DNA of 64,000 bases, from NCBI RefSeq assembly GCF_029867415.1, contig NC_081182.1, positions 42,395,462 to 42,459,461 of the forward strand. Direction: 5' to 3'. Both the position numbers and the translations under genes were made by a program. Of the stretch, positions 1 through 10,268 are shown piece after piece. The notes under the pieces were generated by a model. It was not told the DNA's origin, searched no databases, and was given only the letters and a program-made list of their open reading frames with translations. Positions within the stretch are counted from its first letter, which is position 1. Each line of letters begins with the position of its first letter. Source of the DNA: Vicia villosa (Eukaryota; Streptophyta; Magnoliopsida; Fabales; Fabaceae).

Positions 1-1035
1 TACTAGAGTTTTCAAATTATCTTCTATGGTCACTTCGTATACGAATAATCTTGCCAATATCTCTTCCTTTCTCATGCTGCAAACGTTGGCACAATATTTC
101 GAATGAGATAAAGGTGTCAGATCTTACTTTTAGGAAGTCAACCCAGGTGTACCTTGAGTAATCATTAACACACATAAAATCATATCTTCTTCCACCCAAG
201 CTTTTAAATTGCATGGGTCCCATGAGATCCATGTGAAGCAACTCCAGATACTTTTGGATGGTAAGATGTTGGAACTTCTTGTGGGACATCTTGGTTTGCT
301 TACCTATCTGACAGTCTCCAAATAAATTTCCTTCTTCCATCTTGAGATTTGGCAGGCCATTAATACCCTTTTCAGCTATAATGTTCCTCATACTTACGAG
401 ATTTAAATGACCAAGTTTCTTGTTCCACATCTTGGTTTCATCCACTTTAGTGATCAGGTAGGTTGGAGATTGTTCCTTTGATTGAGAGCTCCACATGTAG
501 CAGATGTCTGATGATCTAGTATCCTTTTTGATATGTTATAGATTTTTTCTATTGACAATACATTCAAAATGATTGAAGTTAACACTAAGTTCTTGATCAC
601 ACAATTGACTGATGTTGATAAGACATCTTTTAGACTATGGAGACCTAGATAATCCAGTTTTCCTTTTCCAACGATCTTGCCTCTAGCACCATCACCAAAA
701 GTAACATATCTATTAGAATAGGGCTTTACCTCTTTCAAATAGTTCTCCTCTTTTGTCATATGTCTGAAATAGCCACTGTCAAAATACCAATCTTCACAAG
801 AGGAAGCTCTTAGAAAGGTATGAGCAATGTGACTTGTTGTTACCTCTTTGATTTTCAAGACTTGTTGCATGTGATCATTTATTGTGTTACTTCTAATGGG
901 ATGCTACCTATAGTGATACTAAGGCCTTCCATACAATTTGTAGCAAAAGGTTTGTATATGACCATGTTAGTCACAATAGTGACATATCCATGATGATCTT
1001 TTGTAGACATTTATGTGTTGGTAATTTCGTCGAGC
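1..1035 (-). pseudogene. Ty1/copia gag-pol remnant (NC, protease, integrase start)
   Basis: Read on the minus strand from about 990 down to the window edge. A CCHC zinc knuckle is seen first (about 990-925; CHYC...GH...C with an in-frame stop). It is followed by a protease region with the active-site context WYFDSGYFRHMT (frame 870-454). A second frame (496-17) carries the GAG-pre-integrase motif LGHLNLVSMRNI and the integrase start, with LLHMDLMGP, VNDYSRYTWVDFL and IRSDH. Order and motifs are those of a Ty1/copia polyprotein. The frames are broken around 454-496 and by stops, so this copy is dead. RT and RNase H would lie to the left, outside the window. Confidence 0.85.
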
Positions 1036-1258
1036 TGGATATTCTTATTATTATATTGGTAATTCAATTTTTTTAAAATAACTCTTATTAAACTAATCTT
1101 ATTAATTATTGATATGTTTCTCATTGTTATAAATGAAAATGAAATAGTGTATATAGTTTTAATAATAGGACCTAACTAATTAACATTTAAAAAATTAGAT
1201 ATAAATTAAAAAGTGAGAATGATATCTTTTAAACTTTTTATATTAAAATGAGAAAAGG
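1036..1258. other. AT-rich spacer
   Basis: No coding signal or recognisable repeat is visible; the DNA is AT-rich and probably decayed repeat. Confidence 0.5.
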
Positions 1259-1409
1259 GGTGATGCACAGACAGTGTAAAATAACCGATCACCACCCATG
1301 TATCCAATTAAACCATTTTTTATTAAAAAAAAAACTTAATGACATAGCGCATTTATGATTTTCTATTGGATGACAGTGTAAAATTATTTTACACAGTCAG
1401 TGCACTACC
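1259..1409. mobile_element. MITE with about 25-bp terminal inverted repeats
   Basis: The left end (GGTGATGCACAGACAGTGTA then AAATAA) and the reverse complement of the right end (GGTAGTGCACTGACTGTGTA then AAATAA) match at nearly every position. They bound a roughly 150-bp AT-rich element with no coding capacity. A second internal copy of the 'gacagtgtaaaatta' end motif lies at 1372-1386, directly facing the right terminus. Such short 'CACTGACAGTGTAAAA' elements are common in legume DNA. The superfamily is not assigned because no clear target duplication is seen. Confidence 0.65.
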
Positions 1410-3277
1410 TTTTAACTCTATTAAAATTAAATTTATTTTAAAATGGAGAGTATTGATAATTTTTTAATTCTTTTCTTTATTAAAATGGTATTTATTTTAA
1501 AATTGAGAGTACTATTCATATTTAGATTTGATGCGTTCTTTTAGAATCAAAAAGTAAAATAAATCACTCAATTGCTTTGGTGCTGAAGACTAAATAAAGT
1601 TTGATTGACACAGATACTGAGATTTTGTTTCTTTTGCTTGTTTTCTTCACCTGGAGTCAGATTGCACACATAGGATATTCTGACTTATTAATCAATCATG
1701 GAAGTTGCAAACCATGAATGTATGGAGGGAGAAAACCCGACAGTGGTGATACTAAGATCGTTTACAGATAAGACAGTGGACATTGTTTTCTTTTTCTTTG
1801 AAAGAGTAAGACAATAGACAATGTTTAAACCTGTCACATGGCTAGAGGATTGTGATCGCCAATTTGGTAGGGCTACCTTGTCACTCACAAATTGCACATA
1901 AACCAAGAAAATTTGGAGGGCTAATTAAAGGCTATGCTTGTGTACAAATCACCCAGTGAATGAATATGGTGCAAGTGGATAAACACCTAAGTTATTCTTC
2001 TTCAAACATAAAGGACATAAGCAACCGTTAGTCAGTTAAGTGGCGAGTGACACTAAACTTGGTAAAAAGGACTATAAGTTGATCTCCTGCAACTGAGACT
2101 GAGAGGGAATTGAAATTATTTGATGTCAGAATTGACCTCCGAATTAAATTAGACATTGGTTCGGATACGTACCATTGCTTTTATTATTGCAACCACTTTG
2201 TTAAGACTGTAATTTTATGTTGTCAAAATTTTATGTGTTCATGACAAATGCGGTTGTTTATTGAAATTAGATGATACAAATTTAAGGTTAGAAGTTTTTT
2301 ATTTTATGAAATTTGAAATCTATATTAAATTGATCATGATAACTGTTGTCTAAGATGGGTGAATGTATTGATAAGATGAATAAGAAGGAAACTATTTAAA
2401 TTGTTTAGCTGTTTATTTAAATTGCTTCTATTATTATGAAAATTTTCAAAGTTCAGTTTATGTCTCTATATGTTGATGGTGACATAGTTTAGTTACATTT
2501 ACCAAACATGACTTGTGTTGAGAGCTTCTGATTATTGAATCTATTTGTTTTATGAGTTTTTATAATTGCATAGCATTCTCTCTTTGTTGATGGTAACCAA
2601 AAGTTAATATGGAAAGATAACATGTATAAACATGTGAAGCTCACTTGCATTTTGAAATTCAATATGATTGGTGGAAGGATAAAAAAGAAGAATGATTTTT
2701 ATCTTGTATTTGAGCTAAATACTTTTTTTATACTTTTTTCTTGTATATATAATAGAGTATTTATGCATCTATTTATTTTATAAATTGGCCATGAGTTCAA
2801 TATTTTGGGCTGCTCGTGGAATAACAATAATTTAAGTTTGGGATGGTGGTGTTTGTGAATCCATGTGTTTGGAGGTATGGTGTATGCATCAGTCATATGA
2901 TCGTAATGATTTTTAATATGACAACACTATGATATGAAGTCTTCATTTTGAAGTTATGATCAAGAGGGTCAAGTTACTTATGCATGTGAGATCAAGATGC
3001 CAAAGACAATCTTTCTAAGAACAACACCTAATGTTAAATGACCTTTGATGAAATCTCTGATGATCATATAGAAATATAGGAACACATTTTTGCAAGCTAA
3101 TATAAACTGCCTTTTTGATTAAGGCCCTTAGACAAATGATTAAAGCAAGACATTAAGTTTCTTAATTGATTAAGAACACTCCTTATCGATTAAGAAAATT
3201 GGGTGTTGCAGGGTTTTCATTTGTGAGAATTCGGGTTGTCATATTTTGAAGCTCATAATAGATTAACCTCATGTTAT
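1410..3277. other. Non-coding stretch, nothing identified
   Basis: Only short, low-complexity open frames occur, none with a recognisable domain. The stretch 3100-3200 has several 'gattaag' repeats just before an Ogre-like LTR fragment. Probably decayed intergenic repeat. Confidence 0.4.
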
Positions 3278-3960
3278 TTTCATACCCTAATTTTTGACCC
3301 CCCCCCCCGAGATGTCACATCTCCAATTATTTCATCAACTCAAGACAAATACCCAGAGCAGTCACTTGTTCACCAAGTACTCAGACTAGGGTTTTCAAAG
3401 GACAAGAAGTTCAGACAAATGATCAATCAGTGAGAAAACGATTTTCAACACAATCATAGGATTCATGGTGATTCATTCATCCACTTATGATGTTCAAACA
3501 TTAGGCATCAGGACTCAGACTTGCTCAGGTCACCAAACTAGGGTTTTGAGCCTATCAGGGACTGAAATCAGGGCCCACATTTGGGAAACCCTAAAAAGCT
3601 CCAGGGCATTATTCAAAGGGCCTAATCATCTTCAAATGATCCCTATGTCAATATCCAATGGAAATTGTACTTCAATCCAGGAGCCACAGTCATCAATTTC
3701 ATCTGACCCACAATTAGGGTTTTTGACCTAATTCACCTGGACAGTTGACTTTTAATCAGGACATGGTTCCACAACTTAAACCATGGCTCAAGGTCCTCTA
3801 TTACCTCAATATGATCCACTCATATTATTCATTTTATGAGGATGACTTGATTCACCTGAAATCTCCAGAATCACAATTCACCTGAAAAAGTCAATTGTAC
3901 AACATCACCTTTGAATTTTTGAATTTTTGGTCAACCATGGACATATGGTTATTGAAGTCA
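3278..3960 (+). repeat. Ogre/Tat-like LTR fragment (5' end)
   Basis: The segment begins with TCATACCCTAATTTTTGACC, resembling the start of the Ogre LTR at 39,811 (TGTCATACCCTAAAATTTGC). It continues with the 'agggtttt', 'tttgaccta' and 'agttgactttta' motifs also found in that LTR. It lacks the 3' part of an LTR and any internal region, so it is a truncated relic. Assignment rests on motif similarity by eye. Confidence 0.5.
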
Positions 3961-5699
3961 TTTGACCAAGAAAAATCAAGAAAATCAATCAAGAATCAAC
4001 ATCTTTGTGAAACACTCAATTGCAACGAGGACGAGTCATGACCTCTTTGTTAGTGTTACATATGTTTTGAACAAAGTCCATCCGCGACTCATCACCCTTA
4101 GGGTAATCCTTATCCAAATATTCTTCTTTGAACTTCTCGATCAAATTATCTTCCACAAATTCAACTTCTATAAAACAAATGTCAAAGTTAGGTTCGGTAA
4201 AGTTCCCAACCACATGGAAATGGTCATTACTTTCATTAGTGTCTTGATATTATCATCAAACATGTACAACCATGCCTTCCTCTATTTCCTTTTGGATTGT
4301 ACCCTTGAAATGAGTGCATAAATTAGAGTGATACCCAAAATTATCATGCAACTAATAATACTTTTTCCTCTTATATGAACAGAATATTGGATATTATGAT
4401 CTTCACTCAATAATATTTGTTGATTTTTCCATAAAATAAAATAAAAAATTGATTAGCCTTGATAATATCAAGAAAATTGACTTTTTGTGGCACACTCAAA
4501 ATCTGTCACTAAAGGTCAATAATATGTAGATAAATGTCTGTTGGACTTTGAGTGACACCCATTTTTGCCGTCAACTTTGGGGGCTGTGGTGTGACACTAA
4601 ATTGAATGTCACAATAGATTTTAGCTACGGACAAATTTTTTCCTCCAATTACATTGTATGTCACTATATTCAATGCTATTATTACAAATAATTAAACTAT
4701 ACCTAAAGATTATTTATTTTAGTTGTCACTAGAACTTCTATAAATATAATTTTTTATTAAACCAAAATATACTAAATTTATAAATTCATTTTTTAATATA
4801 ACTGAGGAATATTACTTATTATAAAATAAAAATTACTTATTTAAAATGTTTTACAATGCATTTTGAACCATGAAAAAGCTAAATAACTAAAATTAAACTA
4901 TTATACCGTTTTCTATTTAATTCAACATAGAAAGTTTGATTTCATATTATATTAATAAAAATTAATTACAAAAGAAATCATACATTTAACATCTTACTAT
5001 ATATCAAACTCCATGTTATTATTACTTTATTCTTTGTTTATTCCTTTCATTCAGATTGTTATTATTCCTCCATAATATATTTTGAATCATTCCATCAGAA
5101 ACCATTCCTAGTCCTTGGCTGCTCCTGCATTGTGCTTTTATGCTCAAGTTCCCTACAAATTGCCTACTCCACAAATAAGAGAAGAAGAGATAACTGTTTG
5201 ATAAAAATCTATTATGCTCAAGTTCAAAACACGTCAACTGGAGCATAAAGTGCAACACTAGAAAGATGGCTCCAACAAATCTTAGATAGATTAAGATAAC
5301 ATATTAGAGTTTGGTTCATGCTTATTATAACTCTCTACGAAAATCTAAAATCCTAAACATCTAAGGCTCATATGCCTACGAGAAATAAGTGTAGTATGAG
5401 TGTGTAGAATCTATAGATACTCACCATGTTTTCCAAGAGAGAGAGAGACAGTTGTCTGTGACACAAATTTTGCCCATAAATAAAACCAGTCAACTCAACT
5501 ATAACCTAAATTGCAAAATAATTTGTCATATATGTTCATGAAAGTATAAAACAACTATCCCAATACATTAAAGCTTAAGCCTAGTAATGACTCTAAAAAT
5601 GGTTGTAGTATATTCAGATCAAAGACCACTCAACTCAACTATAACCTGAATTGCAGAATAATTCGTGATAAAGAGGTCCAGTACTCGTTAAATAAAGGG
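3961..5699. other. Degraded intergenic DNA with a possible polyprotein scrap
   Basis: A minus-strand frame around 4213-4016 and its upstream continuation (to about 4320, with FKGTIQKEIEEG) has an amino-acid composition like retroelement gag/protease linker regions. No diagnostic motif is present. The rest is AT-rich and non-coding. Confidence 0.3.
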
Positions 5700-6020
5700 G
5701 GAAAGAAAATTTAGAAGAAGATCATCAAACCTGGATCGCTTTTCACTGCCACATGCGATGATGGCATAAGGATCTGATGTTCCATTTAATTTTGCAGCAA
5801 TCAGATTTTTAGCAGCCAATTGTTCTAACTGCAAAGAAAATTGAAAAAGATAGAGAGAAGAAAAAAGCCATTTACCAATAAGTTTCAGTATACAATACAT
5901 AAACGCAGGACTTAATGTAATTTGACTTAACTAGGCAAGGTGGTAAAAAACCAAGCTACCTTAATCAAGTATGCTGAACTGGCTTAAGAAACTCCTCTGA
6001 TCTGGCCAATCTACAAAATT
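5700..6020 (-). pseudogene. C2-domain gene fragment (BAGP1-like C2-GRAM protein)
   Basis: On the minus strand a clear exon runs from about 5839 to about 5735. It is preceded by a TTTGCAG acceptor and reads [20 protein letters not shown] then [11 protein letters not shown], the first half of a plant C2 domain as in the C2-GRAM protein BAGP1 (LELLAAKNLI...[10 protein letters not shown]...GSEKRF). Upstream, across a short intron with a GTAGCT donor (about 5961), lie SAYLIK and, in another frame, RSEEFLKP. Both match the segment that precedes the C2 domain, but a stop or frameshift separates them. The rest of the C2 and GRAM domains is missing. It is therefore a truncated copy: either a pseudogene or a captured fragment. 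The flank up to about 6,650 may include its old leader. Confidence 0.6.
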
Positions 6021-6954
6021 AAATGCAGAACTGCATGTCAACAAGTTAAAAATTACTCCACAAAATTAAAAAAAACCATTAAGTTGAATAGAATTTCCTT
6101 AACTTGAATTGATCAATTTACAAACGCAAACAAACAAATGCTCCATTTCAGGTAAAACTATCAATTCCTCTTTAACTACCAAAAACAGAAAAATGAATTG
6201 GTTCACTATCGCAAAACTATAAGATTCTTCTAAAGAACTAAAAAGGGAAGAAAAAAGTAAACATCAGAAGAAAAGATTAAAAAACTTGATCTAACTGACA
6301 TTTTACGCGCGTGATTTTGAAAGTGAAAGTGAATTGGTTCACTATCGTTACATACTAAATCTAATAACAAAACATGAAAGTGAAAGAAGAAAGAGAATGA
6401 GAGCCTGAATGCATTGGAAGCACAAGAACCCTACTTCCGAACAGCTTAACAACTCCACAACCTCATGAACAACTGTGAACGCCTCTAAAAGATTCATTCA
6501 TCGAAAATTACATTCAAAAGTCGTGGTTCAAAGATTACTCAAATTCTCAAATTAAGAAATGAAGAAACAGAGTAAAAAATAGTGAAGCGAACCAGCTTGA
6601 ATATCCACAAGTATTTCCCCTCGCCCAAGCCGAAGGAGGAAAATCCTTGTTTTTGGTAGTAAACTGCTCATCGGAGAGTTTAAGGCTTTTTCAAATTTTG
6701 AGTTTGGTTTTGATGCCTCCATTTATTACTGAGGTTAGAATGAGGCAAAATTTTCTATATAATGGAATTATATCATCAAATGCAATATTTGAAGCAAATT
6801 ATAGAGAACTTAGTTATTATGATACCTACTATAATAATAACAATAAAATTAAGTTTATTGTCTAACATTCCACAGTAAAAATAATGACTTACCTTTCTTA
6901 TTCTCTCGTTAAAACACAATTAATTTAATTTAAATCACAATAAAATATAAAGGG
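6021..6954. other. Flank of the C2 fragment, non-coding
   Basis: A-rich DNA without a domain. On the minus strand it may be the former 5'UTR and promoter of the C2-domain fragment. No independent gene is visible. Confidence 0.3.
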
Positions 6955-7606
6955 TAAAAATGAGTTTTTAATAAAATACTGAGGGTACAAATGAAAGAAA
7001 AGATAACAAGTTAAAAGTTAAAAGCTAAAAAGCTACTTCAATTAGCTTTTGAGAAAAAGCCAAAAGCTAGTAAAAAAAACTACAAGCTACAAGCTAAATG
7101 ATAGTTACCAAACAGAGCTTTTTTATTGATACGAGCTGAAAAGCTAAAAGCTAAAAGCTACTTTTTGTGTGTTACCAAACAGACTCTTAGAGTCTGTTTG
7201 GTAAGACAAAAAAAAGAGCTTTTAGCTTTTAGCTTTTCAGCTCGTATTAATAAAAAAGCTCTGTTTGGTAACTCTATTTTAGCTTGTAGCTTTTTTACTA
7301 GCTTTTAGCTTTTTTTTCAAAAGCTATTTGAAGTAGCTTTTGAGCTTGTAGCTTTTAGCTTGTGAGTTTTTCTTCCATTAATACCCTTATTATTTTAACT
7401 AAAATATATTATTACCCTCATTAATTAAAATTTCATTAATGTCATTTTGTATCTATCAGCTAATGAAACAGTTAATTTACCAAACAGTCACATTAGCTTA
7501 TCAACTATCAGCTACCAGCTATCAGCTACCAGCTACCAGCTAAAAGCTACCAGCTACCAGCTAAAAGCTACCAGCTATCAGCTAGTTTTACCAAACAGAG
7601 CCTTAG
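6955..7606. mobile_element. Two head-to-head hAT-like MITEs forming a long palindrome
   Basis: Sequence around 7189 is a near-perfect palindrome: ACCAAACAGACTCTTA meets its complement AGAGTCTGTTTGGT. Homology of the arms continues outward through blocks of 'agcttttagctttt' to about 6955 on the left and 7425 on the right, giving arms of roughly 230 bp. The right-hand element can be read as a unit from CTTAGAGTCTGTTTGGTAA (7186) to TTTACCAAACAGAGCCTTAG (about 7605), a typical hAT-like inverted terminus. No transposase frame is present. The interior is built of 'AGCTAAA/CAGCTACC' short repeats. Confidence 0.65.
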
Positions 7607-7734
7607 ACACTATTAAGGTGGTTCTAGTTTTAATTCGGTCATATTGACACTTTGATATCTTGACTCATTATAAGAGTCGTCTAAAATTTTGTCACTCTCT
7701 TCGAGGAGAACTTTTTTTCTTTTTCTTTTTTTAG

Positions 7735-7995
7735 ATTTTCAAGGTTAAATTTCTTGATCTTCTTGAATCTATATGATAATTGTAACATGTCTCTAAGTTT
7801 CTGGTTAAACATTTTCTTTCGGACTTCTTAATCCATGCCTCCTACAGCCACTTTGCACTTATTTATATTATGGAATCATAGGCATTAACTTAGCCTTCAT
7901 TTGCTCGAACCTACTTATGTAATCGTTAATAGATTCATTATCTTTTCTTTGGATTTGGCTAGGTCTATGACATTAACCTTAGTTTCTCCTATCAA
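7735..7995 (-). pseudogene. Ty3/gypsy gag fragment
   Basis: Reading the minus strand, the segment translates piecewise to INDYISRFEQMKAKLMP-like text followed by VAVGGMD-EVRKKMFNQKLR and DMLQLSYRF. This resembles the helical capsid core of Ty3/gypsy retrotransposon gag proteins. Stops interrupt the frame and neither LTR nor pol lies nearby, so it is a short orphan relic. Confidence 0.4.
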
Positions 7996-7999
7996 AAAA

Positions 8000-9194
8000 A
8001 TTCTTGGAATAAGGTGTTGAACAAATTAATGAATCCAAACACAATAAAGAGTGGGAGTGAATTGTAGATAAGAAAAATTATTTTCAAAGCTTCAAGAAAA
8101 AATTTAATAGAAAAGATAGAAGATGAAAAAGATGGACAGTGATATAAAAGATAAATTTACCGTATTTTTAAATTTCGGTAAAAATGCATAAATTTTTCCT
8201 CTGGCAAAAATTTTTGTACTGAATATTTCTAAATAACTACCGAAATTTTTGCAGAGTGAACTTTTTTTACATAATGTAATTTTTTGAAAGGTAAATAATG
8301 AGAAGTGTATTTTTGTCATTATTAAAATACGTCGGGTGACAGGTCAAAGTGGGGGTGGTAAGATAAAATTTCAACTATATTCGATTATGGGTTAGTAGTA
8401 ATATATTATTGAGCGAAAAACCTAAATTTGATGACTTTTTGGGCTTAAAGATATCGGACATATGTACATTTCTGATAGTTGGATGCTAGTTACACCTTAA
8501 GCATTTCTCTCTAGACCATATGAATATTCGATAATATTTTTGTTAGAAAGTTAACTTTCAGACGCACCCTGCACCATGTTATCCATATGATTTCACTAAG
8601 TAAATGGCTAAAGATGTTTTTTGGAAGTTAACTTTCGGATACTATTACCCGCGGAAAAAAACCTGCAGGTATATCCGCATGGAATGTTAAATATTAGCAA
8701 AAACTTCAGATATACCAGCAGCATTTTTATGAAATAATAAAATCTGCACGAAACAATATAAGATTTAAAATAACCACAACAAATTTCTCAATTGTACTAG
8801 CGGATTTTTCTGCAGGAAACTTCGATGTTTAGAAGCTAACTTTCTAATGCACCCTATACCATGACCGACGAGGTTTGTTCGGAAGTTAACTAATGGATAC
8901 TATTACCTGCAAAAAAATCACAAGTATATCTGCAGGAAATGTTAAATATTAGCAAAAACCTGCAAAACTTGCTGCAAAGAACTTCTAAAAGATAACTTTC
9001 GGGCATGAAAAAGGGACTTTTTGTGATTTTCATAGGGTTTGAGATAAGCATATTGGGTGTATTGGAAAAATCCCTTCTGATAATCTTTTGGAACTTTTGG
9101 AAGGAGAGCATTCATAAGCCTGTTAGCCCACTCAACAAACAAAATTAATGATAAGGTAAAAATGAATTTGCAAAAAATTATTCAATACATCAAT
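8000..9194. repeat. Non-coding region with about 79-bp imperfect direct repeats
   Basis: A block starting GGAAGTTAACTTTCGGATAC (8623-8704) recurs at 8881-8958. Both copies end in 'gttaaatattagcaaaaac' and hold 'ctgcag..tatatctgc' cores. Related shorter motifs ('aactttc..acgcaccctgcaccatg') precede each copy at 8545 and 8835. The pattern resembles subterminal repeats of a DNA transposon, but no termini or transposase are seen. No credible gene is present. Confidence 0.45.
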
Positions 9195-9615
9195 GATTCA
9201 ATATACCTAATTCAGTTCTTATTAAAAAGAAATTTTTCTTTAGGAAAATTTTTAGTAAAAATGTTTTTGAGTTGATTAGATGTTTCTACAAACTCAATGA
9301 AACAATCTTTTTTTTAAACATGATCTCTAATAAAAGGACGTCTAATATCAACGTGTTTAGTCCAAGAGTGAATTACCAGATTTTTTGTGAGATTTATGAT
9401 GATAATGTTGTCGCATTTAATCAAAACAATTCCAAAATTAATATTGTAATCATATAACTATTATTTCATATACATCATTTGCACATTATAACTATTTGTA
9501 GCGACGTACTTTGCTTCTGCGGTGGATAATGAACTACTTTTTTATTATTTTATCGTGCCAAGATATTAGAGAGTTACCAAGAAAGTGGCAAGTTTCACCT
9601 GTAATTTTTATCTTT
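9195..9615 (-). pseudogene. Ty1/copia RNase H fragment
   Basis: The minus strand reads, with frameshifts, GTCHFLGNSLISWHDK, then STAEAKYVAT, KCDNIIIINLTKNLVIHS, TKHVDIRRPFIRDHV and finally FVETSNQLKNIFTK. This is the ordered C-terminal RNase H signature of copia polyproteins (SLSTAEAEYVA, CDN, HSRTKHIDIRHHFIRD, ADIFTKPL). Only this terminal part survives and the frame is broken. Confidence 0.8.
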
Positions 9616-10268
9616 TTTTGTTATGGTCGTCTTCTTCTTGTTCAAGTTCTCTATGTTAATTTTCATTTTTTTTATCTTTTTTGTTTCTTCTTCAATAAAA
9701 TTCCTTATAGTCTTGTTACAAAATAGTTTTGATGTGAGTTTGATATGTGAAACATGTTAATTGATGTGTGTTTTGTTGTATTCTATTTGTTAAGATTTCA
9801 AATCTCTTCCAAACCTTCTGATGCCAAGTGTCAACACTTTACCTTTGATAGATAACTTTAACGCAATGAAAATCATGTCACTATTTCGTACGGATTAAGA
9901 ACAAATTTTATTTTGTTTGAAAAAATATAGCACAAAATAAATTGCTTGAAATGTGTTATTTTAAAAAATAATAGTTTAAAATACTCCAAAAAAACGATAA
10001 TGGAGAATACACTATTGTATATATGTTTGAAAAAAAATATAAATCGATCAACCGAACTAAACCAAATCGATTAACTTGGTTCAGTTACATTTTTAAAAAA
10101 TATTATCAACTGAATCAAACCAAAGTAATGGATTATGGGAATATTTTATCAGTTCAGACATTTTTTTCATCAAAAATTGATCCAAACCGAATTGATTACA
10201 CCCATACTCTCCCAAATGTACCTATATATTGGAGGTGATAACTTTGGGCCTTGGATTCATTATATATA
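9616..10268. other. Spacer with short repeats
   Basis: No gene is visible. 10,040-10,210 contains several 'aaccgaa/aaccaaa' words, a composition seen in degraded plant repeats. A short TA run (10,258-10,272) sits at the solo-LTR junction. Confidence 0.35.

Noticed and set aside
1688..1906. 72-aa minus-strand frame
   Set aside because: No domain or splice context; composition is that of non-coding DNA.
4480..4660. Possible CACTA-like ends around 'gtggcacactcaaaatctgtcactaaa'
   Set aside because: No matching inverted end or 3-bp duplication was found.
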